DNA from: Floccularia luteovirens
Taxonomy: Eukaryota; Basidiomycota; Agaricomycetes; Agaricales; Squamanitaceae
Direction of reading: 5' to 3'
Assembly: GCA_009739215.1 (NCBI GenBank)
Contig: VSJF01000006.1
Span: 1,364,001 to 1,428,000, forward strand
Length of the DNA stretch: 64,000 nucleotides
Shown here: in pieces, positions 1-11,200 of the stretch
Layout of the letters: every line of letters starts with the position of its first letter
Position numbering within the stretch: the stretch's first letter is position 1
Made by a program: the position numbers and the translations under genes
Notes under the pieces: generated by a model
What the model saw: the letters and a program-made list of their open reading frames with translations, nothing else
What the model was told of the DNA's origin: nothing
Database searches by the model: none

Positions 1-1121
1 GCATGAAGGTAAGTCATAAGACAGTTTTGTTATTCAATGGCGTTGACTTCCCTGGAACACAGGTTCAATAACGCACTTGTCCTTTCCATCGCGCTCTCAT
101 CTCATGTCAGCGTCAGAGGACGGTACATTGTGTCTCTTTCGCGCTCGCGATTGGGCCGTACTGCGTTCTTTGAAAGGTCACAAGGGCCGTATTAACTCAT
201 TCGCGGTCCATCCCTCAGGCAAGGTTGCATTGAGTGTAGGAAAGGATCGAACATTACGAATGTGGGACTTGATGAGAGGTAAAGGATGTGCGAGTACAAA
301 ACTTGGAAAAGGTAATTTTTGTACATTCACAATGTGATATGAAATTCACGCGTCATACTACAGAAGGAGAAATTGTTCGCTGGTCAATAGACGGCTCGAC
401 TTTCGTCGTTCAGTCAGGATCAGTTATTGATGTATACTCCACTGTGCGTCATTGCACATATCAAATAGTGCTTCTACTAATTTACATGCAGGACATGAAC
501 TTAATACATACAATTCGTCATCCTGCACGATTACACGACGTCAAATTTTGTAAGCGGGTCGATAAGGAAGGAGAACTGTTGTTGGTTGGAGCTGAAGACA
601 AGAAAGTTTCCGTATACGAGATTTCTGATAACCTGGATAAACCTCCAGAAATGATTGCATTTTTCACGGGACACTCAAATCGGTAAATAACTCAAAGCTT
701 CCCTATTAATATTTTCCTGAATCCACTTATTTATGTCAACAGAGTAAAAGCATTACAAACCCTTGAGATCGCTCTTCCGCAAGCTTCTGGTAGATCATCA
801 ACAGTCATTGTTTGTACTGTATCCTCCGATGGCAACATTCACATTTATGATATGTTCGCACTGGATGAGCGATCAGAAAACAAACTTCAAGATATCTCTC
901 CTGTTGTAGTCTATGACTCCAAAGGTACTCGTCTCACTTGTGTCACGCTAGGAGACGGAGACGTACAAGTACATTCCACAATACAAGGGAAAAGGAAAAG
1001 AGTCAACGATCAAGAAGATGACGAGATGGCTGTCACGAGTGACGACGATGATCAGTCTGGCTCCGACTGGGAAAACGAGGAGGAAGGAGAAGGAGGAGAC
1101 ACGGAATATGATAGCGAATGA
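1..1121 (+). CDS. mak11: Mak11/PAK1IP1-like WD40 protein, 3' part (5' end outside window)
   Basis: WD40-repeat protein of the Mak11/PAK1IP1 family, a nucle(ol)ar factor known in yeast for 60S ribosomal subunit maturation. The visible part begins in an exon ending at 8, followed by an intron 9-62. The reading continues through LMSASEDGTLCLF, GHKGRINSFAVHPSGKVAL and SVGKDRTLRMWDLMRGK, which are typical of this family. Introns follow at about 312-352, 445-492 and 685-741; removing the first joins KLGK to EGEIVRWS in frame, as expected for Mak11. The last exon carries TRLTCVTLGDGDVQVHS and ends in an acidic tail rich in D and E, followed by TGA at 1119-1121. The frame is open throughout. The N-terminal WD repeats lie left of the window. 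Family assignment is confident; the function is taken from the family. Confidence 0.88.
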
Positions 1122-1164
1122 TCTAAATAATGTAACGGCAGATGTCATTAAAAATGCACTTTAT

Positions 1165-4123
1165 CTACATAAAGTCTATTGCCTTTTTTCGTCTCTCAGC
1201 GTTGTTAGCAGGCTGGTTGACAGACACAGGCTCTGAAATCTTTTTCACAATCTCAGGAACAGGTTTCTCGACCCACATGCCATCCTCGTCATTATCTTCG
1301 TGTTTTAGCTTGGCTTTTATCTTCGGACGTTCTATCTCTTCCTCTTCGACTTCAAAAGAAACGAGCTTGGATTTCTTCTCTTTTTTCTTCTTCTTCTCTT
1401 TTGATTTTTTAGCCTCTTTCCGTCCTTTGGCGTCACCATCCCGCGGGATAAAAGTAGGCCTAAACGTTGAGATGTCAACAGGCATACTCTCAGTTTGCGC
1501 TTTGGGTGTTTCGACCACAGGATTTTCGGATGGTTTTTGGGATATCGAGGCGTCAAGAAGATCATTTGTTTCTTGATCATTATCCTTGTCATTATCACTG
1601 TCCTCGTCGTCACTAGCAAATATGGCTTTGAATACATCCATAGTTGGCCTTTCATAGGTCAAAGTATCTCGACCCTGCGTTTCATCTTCTCCTAGGCCTA
1701 TATTGTCCAAATCGCGAGGTCCAGTTTGACTTTGACTTGCTGTGGTATCTGGAGGCGAGGGGTACTGCTGTTCTTGTGGTTGTGGCTTGACATCATTAGA
1801 AGGGCTGTCCACGTCGGGAGGAGGATTAGGGTCCTTGACACCAAAGCGCTTGCAAAGGAGCCTTGCAGGTTGCCACGGCTTCTCTTCTCTGGTCATAGGA
1901 CCATACATTCCCAATTTAGCCGCATGAGCTTTAGGACTGATCCTTTTCTTCTGCTTCTTTTCGTCTCTCTTCTTCCTTGGCGGCAAGTTCCTCTGCTGAG
2001 GGAGTATGTAAGCCTTCATGGACCTGAGGGCCTTGTTCAATGACTGCAGCACTGGTAAATCTACCAGCCATTGCACCAGATATTGGTTTGAAGATCAAAG
2101 CTGCCTTGGCATAATCTTCCAGTTCCTTGTTAAACTCCTCGATGCTTTGCCCATCTGCAGGTTTCATTTGCGAGGTAGCGCCATCACTGTTTGCTTGTGA
2201 TTGAAGATAAGCTATATATCGAGCCTGCTTGACCGGATCTGCAGTGAAAGGTTGAAAGCCTTTCAAAGCCGCCTGAGCAATGTGCGGTTCAGTTCGTGGT
2301 ATTGATATTGAGGGGGGAGGCCGGTCATGTCCGCTTGAAGAAACTCCTGAAGAAATGATATTCTTCAGCCGTTCTTGATCCTTCTTTGAGATGTAGTCAA
2401 AAACGGATTTGGGTGCCGATGGTAGAGGCGTTTCTCCCAATAATGCACCTCTCTGTATAGTTTTCAGATAAATCTCGATATGACCGGAAACGGAAAACTC
2501 ACATCATCAGCAGTGATACCAGTCTTCCACTTTTTATGGGTCGTCGTCCCATCGGATTTAACATCTTTGAGATTTTCTTTGTTTGGGTCGTTTTTCCACA
2601 CACGAGATGGATCAGGCTTCCACCCTGCCCGAATTTCTGGTAAGGGAAACCTAAGTGTAGTCAGTGAGATTGTTATTAAATAGAGTTCATAGAAACATAA
2701 GCTACCATCTGTCTTCAGACACAGGTTGCTCGGAAATAATGAAACCTGCTAGGACGGGTCTTCCATCTCGAAATGTGCCAGAGGACAGAGACCTCTTAAT
2801 GATATCAGGATAGTGTGATTTGATATACCAAAATACTCACAGATTCCGGTTTGTTATTAGTTTGACTTCCACCACCAATTCTAAAAGAGTCCTCATCTCC
2901 GTGCGTTACATCGTAAGCGACCCTATTTGGTCTTAAGCTGGATCCACCATCATAAACATCCAAGTCATCATCGTCTAGCATCATTTAAGGCTCCAAGGCC
3001 AAAACCAGCTGGATTTCATAGGCATCAATCCTAAATCTGTAAATTATGTGAAGTGTGCAAACGCACCAGATATTACGGGTCCTTTGACCGATTTTGAACC
3101 TTTGACACCTAAAGATTCATTCAAACCCATGCCAGGCGAGTACCCTAATCCATGCGAATTATCTTTGCGCTTAACTACATATATAGGAATATCGCGGGGC
3201 GCATATGTATGCTTATTGGCCTCCTCATCATCGTTCGCACCATTAATTTCATGGCTAGGCCCCAAACTTCCAGCTAAAGTTGAACGCATTGCTTGCATAT
3301 CTTGCAACCTCCGTTGTTGTAGAGTTACACGTGGGCCAATACCTTGGCCAAGGCGCCAACCCATCTTCTTCAGAATACGAGCACCTACTGAATCTTTTGG
3401 TGCTGGAAGAAGCGACGATTCGAGGACATGAGCGATTGAACTATAGATAGTGACCACGATAGAGTAGTTGATATGGGTGAGACAAGGAATAACATATCAA
3501 GAGGAGAAATAAACACACTCAGATTCATTATCAGCCATTCCTTCTCGTTTTTGTAGCTCAGTCATGGTCCCACCCATAAAATCCATCTCTTCTGTAGTAT
3601 CGACTATGTTCCGACTGTCTTTCAGCTCTTGAAGGTCTTCTTCATCCATGAAATCTTCCGGGCGAGATGCTTTCTGTTTTGCTCTCTCACTACGGGAGGA
3701 TACGAAGGTTGAAGGAGTCCATCCTGCTCAGGTGTCAGACACATGTATACAAAATCGTACAAGTCGGCATCACCTTCTTTGGAGCCCACGGTATTGAAAA
3801 AGCCAGCAGAGAATCCTCCAGTGAATGCGCCATGTAACCTCCGCCTTCCTTTCTCATCTCGTACCTGTCGTATTCATTGAGAAACAAAGATAAGAAGAAC
3901 AGCCGTCTTCAGCTCACATCCTGTTTCCAAAGGGGAACAAATTCTCCAGTGTCCCTCGACTTTTCGAGCGGAGGAAGTGGTGTTCCGATCTAAGTGAATT
4001 ATTCATTGAATGCTCGATATGCTACAAAATGGTTTTCCTTACAAGGCAGAACGATTCGTTTGCTTTCGTACTAGAGGTGTCAACCCCGAGATCACCCAGT
4101 TTTCGTTTTAATCGATTACTCAT
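1165..4123 (-). CDS. GPATCH1-type G-patch domain protein (apparent frameshift near 1945)
   Basis: Homologue of GPATCH1 (plant TOUGH), a G-patch protein associated with spliceosomes and RNA processing. The first exon (4043-4123) begins [13 protein letters not shown]. After introns come [41 protein letters not shown] and [11 protein letters not shown], the conserved N-terminal signature. A G-patch follows at about 3430-3330 ([20 protein letters not shown]). Then come a region with [12 protein letters not shown], a conserved [18 protein letters not shown] segment near 2420, and [21 protein letters not shown] and [13 protein letters not shown] near 1920-1830. The C-terminus is a low-complexity K/E/D tail ending KKAIDFM, with TAG at 1165-1167. 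The frame breaks once, in or beside the T4 run at 1944-1947 (A4 on the coding strand): the upstream frame reads into a stop and the conserved downstream segment is in another frame. One surplus A would explain it, so a sequence error is more likely than a dead gene, because the conserved motifs survive on both sides. Confidence 0.87.
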
Positions 4124-6108
4124 TCTAGCGAACGACGTAGACCGCTGACGAGTACTGGAATCAAATCAAAGTGGACATAATAATCCCTGGGTCGCACTCA
4201 CTTCAAGTCGATTACTAGAACCATGACCATTGTTGCTTGGCTCTGTTGTCTAATAACACTGATAAATATTAAAAGCAAACAACGGATATGGAATTCGACG
4301 TGTGGATATCCTCTCATGGTTTATGTCTACAGGCGATCTATCAATGATATTGGACTTCATTTTTTCTTGTAAAAAGAGTGTCAACCTGCTATTCTGTACA
4401 TACCCAAGTGCGGCGTTTTTTCAACTGGAAACAGTTACTTGTTCCACAGTTCGCGATTTTTCCGTGGGTGATCTTTAGAATATTGCGCAAACTAGGGTTT
4501 TAAATTGGTTAACCAAAAGTACTTTGCCATTTAATTATTTTTAGCACTTGTACATATCTTCATCATTCATTAAGCTTATATAGTCTACTTCCGTATGTTT
4601 CTAATCAAATGTGGCATAAATATCCAATATTTCGACCCGAAGAAGGTTGCCAACAACGACGCGGTGCAATCATACACATCATATTTATTTGTCGCATGTG
4701 TGTTGTATAAATTCAACCAGCTCCCCTGACCAGATGTACTCATCAAGTGCGCACAAATTTTTTGGCAGCTTGAAAGGGATTTTGGTCAAGGTAAATAACT
4801 CCATTTCTATTTCTTTCCTAAATTCTCGCTAAATCCGTTACTATTCCTAAGATACGGAAACTTGCACCCAACCTTCAAGAGATGCCCTCTAATGAATTGC
4901 AGGGGATATTTTATTACCAATGTGGCAGTAACAAATGGGAAATATGCTTCTTACGACTATCATTGCCGAGCTTCGCCAAGTTCGTTGGTTTGAAATGTAA
5001 CTTAGAATTGTTTCATGGTAAGGTTGCGAATCACTTTTCGGGGAAAGATCTAGCTCGGAAACGGGAAAATTACTAATACGATCCCCATATATGAGAACTT
5101 AGCAGATATGCAACCTAGGTGCCGCGTTGAAGGGCCATCGCGAAAGCATCTCTCTTCGTCAGTTCTACTGGAATCAATTGAAGGAACTTTTTTGAGCTCT
5201 TACACATAAGATCCTTTTTTTCACGAGCGCTGATGTCTGATCACATATCCGTTTATGTGCTATTGACCTCGAGTCTGTTTGTCTTCAAAAGTCAGAGATT
5301 ATGACATACGGAGAAAACGTACAAGTGTGCAAACAACACATGGCAAATCAAAACACAAGCGGCTTTCCGCGGTCCGAGGTGGCCCTGGGTATTTGGTTTG
5401 ATTGATCGGTTGATTGATCGCGATTGATAAGAGAAAATGGCTTCATAATCAATGAGCAACCGCGAAGACCATGATCATCTGGATTGCACAGCGGCGGTGC
5501 TCGTTGTTAGTATTCAGTCAGAACGCCGCCCAACAAATCATTTCGATCAAGGGAGAACACACGGATGCCCGGTTGGCATGATGACAATCCAATCCAGAAC
5601 AAATGAGATTTGATCTTACCACACAAAGGGATTTCTGCACACAATCGATATGTAAACACAGTCTCTCTTGGTGATGGTGAAATTCAATATCTAACCATCG
5701 CTTGGTTTTCATTATGCACCCAAATAACATGACAGGCCTTTAAATAAAAATTGACGTAGTAATATATATATCTGTCGCGAGAATAGTGCATCACGACAAC
5801 ATAAATAGACGAGACCGTAGTTGTTTAGGGGTCCTTGGCGACGGAGAAAACAGACTTAGGTGCGAAGCATACGACAGCATCGAAGGGCTTTATAAATATC
5901 ATACCGACACCAATAAGTCTGAGGTCATATTTGTAGAAGAACAAAAAGTAATAAACAAAAGCGAAATCGGTAGCAAATAATACACGAAAGAACCTTTGTG
6001 ATTAGCGTCTGCTTGATCGCAGACGGTGCATAATGTCAATCAGCTGAGGCATCATTAAGAGGAACAACAGACAGTAACAATACGAAAGAGAGAGAGATCC
6101 CGGATCCA
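4124..6108. other. intergenic region upstream of the GPATCH1-like gene
   Basis: About 2 kb between the GPATCH1-like start and the MADS-box gene's stop. I see no reading frame with a recognisable domain or credible splice structure on either strand. It contains a short TTGATTGATCG tandem repeat near 5400 and AT-rich stretches. It should hold the promoter of the G-patch gene and the 3' UTR of the MADS gene. Confidence 0.5.
5396..5428. repeat. short imperfect tandem repeat (TTGATTGATCG)
   Basis: The sequence GGTTTGATTGATCGGTTGAT continues with two further TTGATTGATCG-like units in about 33 bp. It is a small tandem repeat in intergenic DNA with no assigned function. Confidence 0.6.
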
Positions 6109-8218
6109 CTAACCACCACTTTCGCCTTTTAAATCCTTTTTCCCATCATCCCTACCGTTCAACGCCATCGGGGGAGATAGGTGACTGTTTTCATCGACAT
6201 CAGACCCTCTAGGTCTCTTGCCCATAACATTCATTCCTACAACAAGTGGTGAATCGCTGACACTACCGCGCGCAGAACCTGAGCGCCCATTTTCGCTTCC
6301 AGCGAATATTTCGGCGATGTCGCCACGATCACCACCACGTTCCCAAGACATACCGCTTTCGCGAGCTGCATTGTTATTGGCAGCTGCAGGGTTACCAGAT
6401 AGGAAATCAAGCCAATTGTTACTTGATTCTGGACCAGTAGATGATGGTGCGGACGGATTAGACACTGATTAATTCGTGTTAGTCATGGTTTGTCACAATA
6501 CAAAAAAAAAGGGGGACAGGGAAGCGATTGCCGATACACAAGGTAAAAGAAGGAAGTTGTAATGAATAAGCATAAGAAAGCTTACCAGAACTAGAGGAAC
6601 CAGCAGTTGATGTATTCCCAGGGTTGTGCACCGGCCACTCGAGGCCGAAGTTTGGACCATTGTGATTCTGCGTCTGACGAAGTGTGTGTTGATGATGTTC
6701 ATCAGCATCAAGGAATGCAGCGAAAAGATCTCCGTTAGCACCGCCACCCCCCGGTCCACCCCCTCCACCATTACTGCCGCCGCCACCACCACCACCACCA
6801 TGGTGTGAGTTGGAATGTCCAGGCCTGATCATATTAGGATAGATATTAGCAGAGTCGTACGAAGAATTTGAGCTTCCAGTCCTCGGCGGAGGGAAGCCGG
6901 GGCCTCCACTCCCACGAGGGTGGGGTGGAGCATGTGCACCTCGTGAGGAGTTGGGGGGAGGGAAATCGGATTGAAGTGGAATAAATGATGGCGGAGGTGT
7001 ATGCGTTGATACGGGGAAGAAAGGCGTGTACTGAGGATTGGTGTGATGTGACGATGGATGGTGCTGGTACTGTCCATGTCTAGTGAATTGGTTTGAACCC
7101 TGGTATGGATACTGACCACCTCCAGAACCAGGAGTAATTGCATCATCAGAGGGAGAGCGACTATGAGAAGGGTGTAGACCGCCTGAGTTACCAAGCCGCG
7201 GCTTTTTGTTAGATGAGTGAAGGTGATGATGGTGCGATGAATGGTGCGGCAGTCCACCACCGCGGAGAGCAGAGTGCCTGTCATTCGAAACGGGGTGAGT
7301 AGATGAGGGCCCACCAGATGGCGGCATGCCGTGGATGTTCATCGGAGGCTGGGGTATGGACATGCGATGAGGCAGGTATTCCATCTGCAGAACAATGAGA
7401 ACTTTTGGCTAGTTGAGGATAAACAGACGTACATCATTGCCTGGGTCATTGGGTTTCAGTTTCCCATCATTCCTTCTCTTGCGGGGCAAATCATCTTCAT
7501 CATCAAGATCGTCATCATCTCCTTCACCTATGTCGTCGAGCTTTGTACTCGCATTGCCGGAAAAGTCTGCAGGCCCACGAGTGTCTTTTTCGCCTTCATG
7601 CTGTTGGAGAGAGAAGTTTGAGACATAATGAAAAGAAATAGGTAAGACAAAAGGACATACACGAATGTGTCTTTGCACGATATCATGGATGTCTGATGAA
7701 CAGTACTGGTATAGTTTAAGATGATGACCAGGACGTTCCTCTTCATGACGATAAAAATAGAACTAGGGTCAAGTCATAGAAATTTAGCATAGCATGAGAC
7801 ATACCAAAGATTATGACAGCAACATCGACGGAGCACAATACACCAAGCTCGTAAGCTTTCTTGAAGAGGCCGTTCTTGCGCTAGATGAGTGAGATGATGA
7901 AGAAGGAGAGCGTGATGTGGAGGGGATGATGATAGGATAAGAATATAAAGATGCCAAGACAATGAGCACAAAAATAGCGAGAGGAAATAGGGATTGAAAC
8001 GTACCTTTAAAAAGGTGACTGAACGATTGCGTTCGTGCTAAGTATAATTTGAGATAAGCGAGAGGAACACGGGGAGCAGAGTATAATTTGGGGGCAAATG
8101 AGGGCAAGCACATATGGCTGATTGGTGACAGAAGGCGGAAGGGGACGATAATAGCGCAGACGTAAGGAGGAAGCCTACTGACCGTGATGGGTTGAATTTC
8201 TATTTTTCTCCTGCCCAT
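6109..8218 (-). CDS. MEF2/Rlm1-type MADS-box transcription factor
   Basis: DNA-binding transcription factor with an N-terminal type II (MEF2-like) MADS box. The box is split over four short exons. Exon 1 (8183-8218) gives [12 protein letters not shown]. Exon 2 (8005-8037) gives [11 protein letters not shown]. Exon 3 (7805-7880) gives [20 protein letters not shown] then AVIIF. Exon 4 (7661-7740) gives [20 protein letters not shown] then IVQRHIR. Spliced, these join in frame into a canonical MADS domain followed by a MEF2-like extension. Downstream exons carry an acidic stretch ([20 protein letters not shown], near 7500), then a long His-, Gly-, Ser- and Pro-rich region with a polyglycine tract near 6780. 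The last exon (6109-about 6460) contains [10 protein letters not shown] and [19 protein letters not shown] and ends GESGG-stop. In fungi this class (Rlm1, Umc1) acts below cell-wall-integrity MAP kinases; that role is inferred here. Confidence 0.9.
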
Positions 8219-11200
8219 TTGTATTGACGATGAGGAACAAGAACGGGAAGGGGATGAGGAATAGCAAAAGGAGGAGAAGGAGAAGGAGGAGGAGGACGAG
8301 CTTTGAAGACGTCGATTTCAACTGGCTTTCAAGTCGTCCGTTTGTTTTGCCCCTCCAGTCCTCGGCACGATTCCCTTTTCAAGATGCCGCGCATCTCCGG
8401 TCAAGCGGCGCCAAACACTCCAAAGGGGGACAGATGGCCAAACATTCACAGCCGCGCGATCTAATTGGTCGGTCAATGCATGGTCACCGAGCGGGCAATG
8501 CCACCAGATGGGAGATGGGGGGGATGAGATGTCTTGATGATGGGACCCCTCATGGTTGGTCTTGGAGGCTCTGCATGGTCCTGATTCCAGTGCAACAAAA
8601 TCTGCCTTTTTACTCACCCAACGCTACATTTTAGGCCGCCGTCTGGGTGTATCTTCGCCTGCCAGTGTGCCTCCTAAGCTATGGCGTGTGCTTATCCTCC
8701 TATGTGCTGAACGTCCCACACTCCTGCATTATACAGCAAAATATCGCTTATCTACCCTACTTACACCCTTGTATATTGACTTATCATCATCTGTTGTTTT
8801 CGAGCCAAACCACGTTTGCGATTACTACAGTCCATTCTCACCATACTAATGCTCCCGCTGATCTCCTTGCTTCCATCAAAACTCACTTCTCCGCAGCACC
8901 CCTCTCCTCCTCTTTCTCTCTCACTGTCGCCGGACTTTCATTACTCCTACTCATCATCCCGTCCGAAAACTAGTACACCAGCGTCCACTTTCGCAATCCC
9001 TTCTTCCCCTGTCCCCTTATTCCTGTCCCCGTAGTCCCATCACTGCTACAGTCCCTGTGTTTAAGCGCCCTTTCATGAGAGCTTCTATCTCCGAAATATC
9101 CACATTCCTCTCTCTTAGAACTGATTCACATCCCATTGTTTAATTCCAGATCTGACCAGTACTGCCCTAGTAGCTATTTTCACACATCCAGCTGATGTTG
9201 CCAAAAACTGCATCTTGTGTACCCTTTAATGTCGATCCAACTGTTATCCAAATGGGCGCCGTTTTTCTCTCGCTCCTTAGATAATAAACGTTTATCTATC
9301 AGAAGATGGATTTTTCGGCCCAGCGGGCCCTTCGAACAGGCAAAGCCATATGCTACTTAGCTCTGTTCATTAACCCTCGAGTTCTCACTCCATGGTCACG
9401 TTCCTCTTCCATGGCTATATCTTTCTTCCGAAAGCACACAAACCTACTACACACAAGAAACCTCCAATCCATCGATCACAATTTACACCGCGGATCCGGA
9501 CAACGCGTAACGCAGCCCTGCAGCTCCATATGTGCACGGTAGTCCATTGCATCCCTTCCCATTGTTTTGCCGAATTGCCGATGATGGCTCATGTCTTTCG
9601 TGACTACAATTTGCTCTTCTTCAACACATGCCGCATTCTGCCGATCGAAAATCTATTGGGTAGCCGCCCTAACTCACGATGTGAGATATATTGAATACTA
9701 CTCCGCCGATATTGAGCAAGTTATCATACACGCAATACTATCCACTTCTGGGAGTATTCCTTTTCCAAGACCTTCAGAACACCATATACCACCATGGAAA
9801 AGCTCTCTGAACTGGCGTGTGAGTTGAAGCCTTCGTTATTGATTGATGTTCTGCCGCAATCTACAACTTCAATTGAAATCCATGTAATAGACTGAATCTA
9901 TAGATCAACATTAGCCTGGTCAACCGCAATTGAGCTCTCAACGCCACAAGTATCTCACTAAACAAAAGATCTGTCAAATTCTGACTGCAGCTCAGACCTT
10001 GTCCCGGCATCACATCGTGGAGACTAGCTACACATACCTATTCCGCCACATCACGAACTTCACTACGACCGGACATGACCCATGACGCCCATTACAACAA
10101 GGCAATTATTCCCATACGCACCATCTGCATCACCGCAGCAGTTTATATACAAGCCGCGGCTCTCTGCCGGATCGAGTCCAAGGTATCAGCTGCCCCTTAT
10201 TACTATTTATGTACCCGTCCTCCCCACGTATACGATCGCGGTCAAACTCGTAGGCGCGATCACACTTGATCACAAGTATCGAAATATCATCAAGCACATA
10301 CACCATCAATTTTCTATTTCCCCCCCAGTTACTATGTACGTACCATCGACCTTACTCATGTTGACTTTATTTGATATCTCTAATTCCATCAGAGTCTGAA
10401 TCAGTTACCGGGGCAGACAACCTTTTTTACTATATCTATTTGTGTCTTATGCACCCTATTTTTACACCCTTTTCTAGCCTATATCCAGAAGCGAGATTCC
10501 GATTGGCTTGGCTCTTCATATTTGTGTCATCCTTTGAACAATTATGATAACGAATTCGTAAGTTATTTACCATCGTTCATCTGGCTGCTATACTAAGTTT
10601 ACCTGCCGCTGTAACCGTTTGCTCGAGAACTGTGGTTGTACTACCGAAAACCAACCAAGACCAGTTTCATAGCCAAACATGCCCGTGTCTCTCGCATTAA
10701 CCTGTTGACTGAGTTGATGGTAGTACCCGGGACCGTGAAGTTCCCAACATATTTTCAGCAACTTGTACGTTCCTGTACCTGAGCAGAAGAATTACTGGGT
10801 CTTACGATGCGGAAAACCTGCCTTCCGCAGGTTTACAAACATTGAACGAACCATCAAATCACTGATGACACATTTTACCAATATTGCCGTACATTGTGAT
10901 CTTCACACAGTGATCGTGAACTATGAGAGTTCTCCATGATGGTTCCAACAAATGCGAAAAACAATCTTGCTCCTCTTGGGTTATCACAATTCTCACAACT
11001 CATGGGAGAAACAGTAGAATTCTGACCTGAACAAATCACAGATCTATACACACGTCCATACAACTTATGCAGGTGTGCCAGCGCTCGCTTATCTCGGCTG
11101 CGACTCATTATCTCTTTGTTTACACTTCTTGTATGCTTCTAGCCCAACGTCTTCCTGTATTCACCTTTAATATTCACCTAGACACTCACGGGTATGTCCG

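Noticed and set aside
2011..2045. A 28-nt GT-AG interval that would reconcile the two frames of the G-patch gene
   Set aside because: It is far shorter than any other intron here and would replace a plausible conserved segment ([18 protein letters not shown]) by a basic sequence; a one-base error explains the data better.
8224..8634. 136-codon plus-strand open frame with a polyarginine start
   Set aside because: It lies just upstream of the MADS gene in a GA-rich tract; the arginine run is a product of the repeat and there is no motif or splice support.
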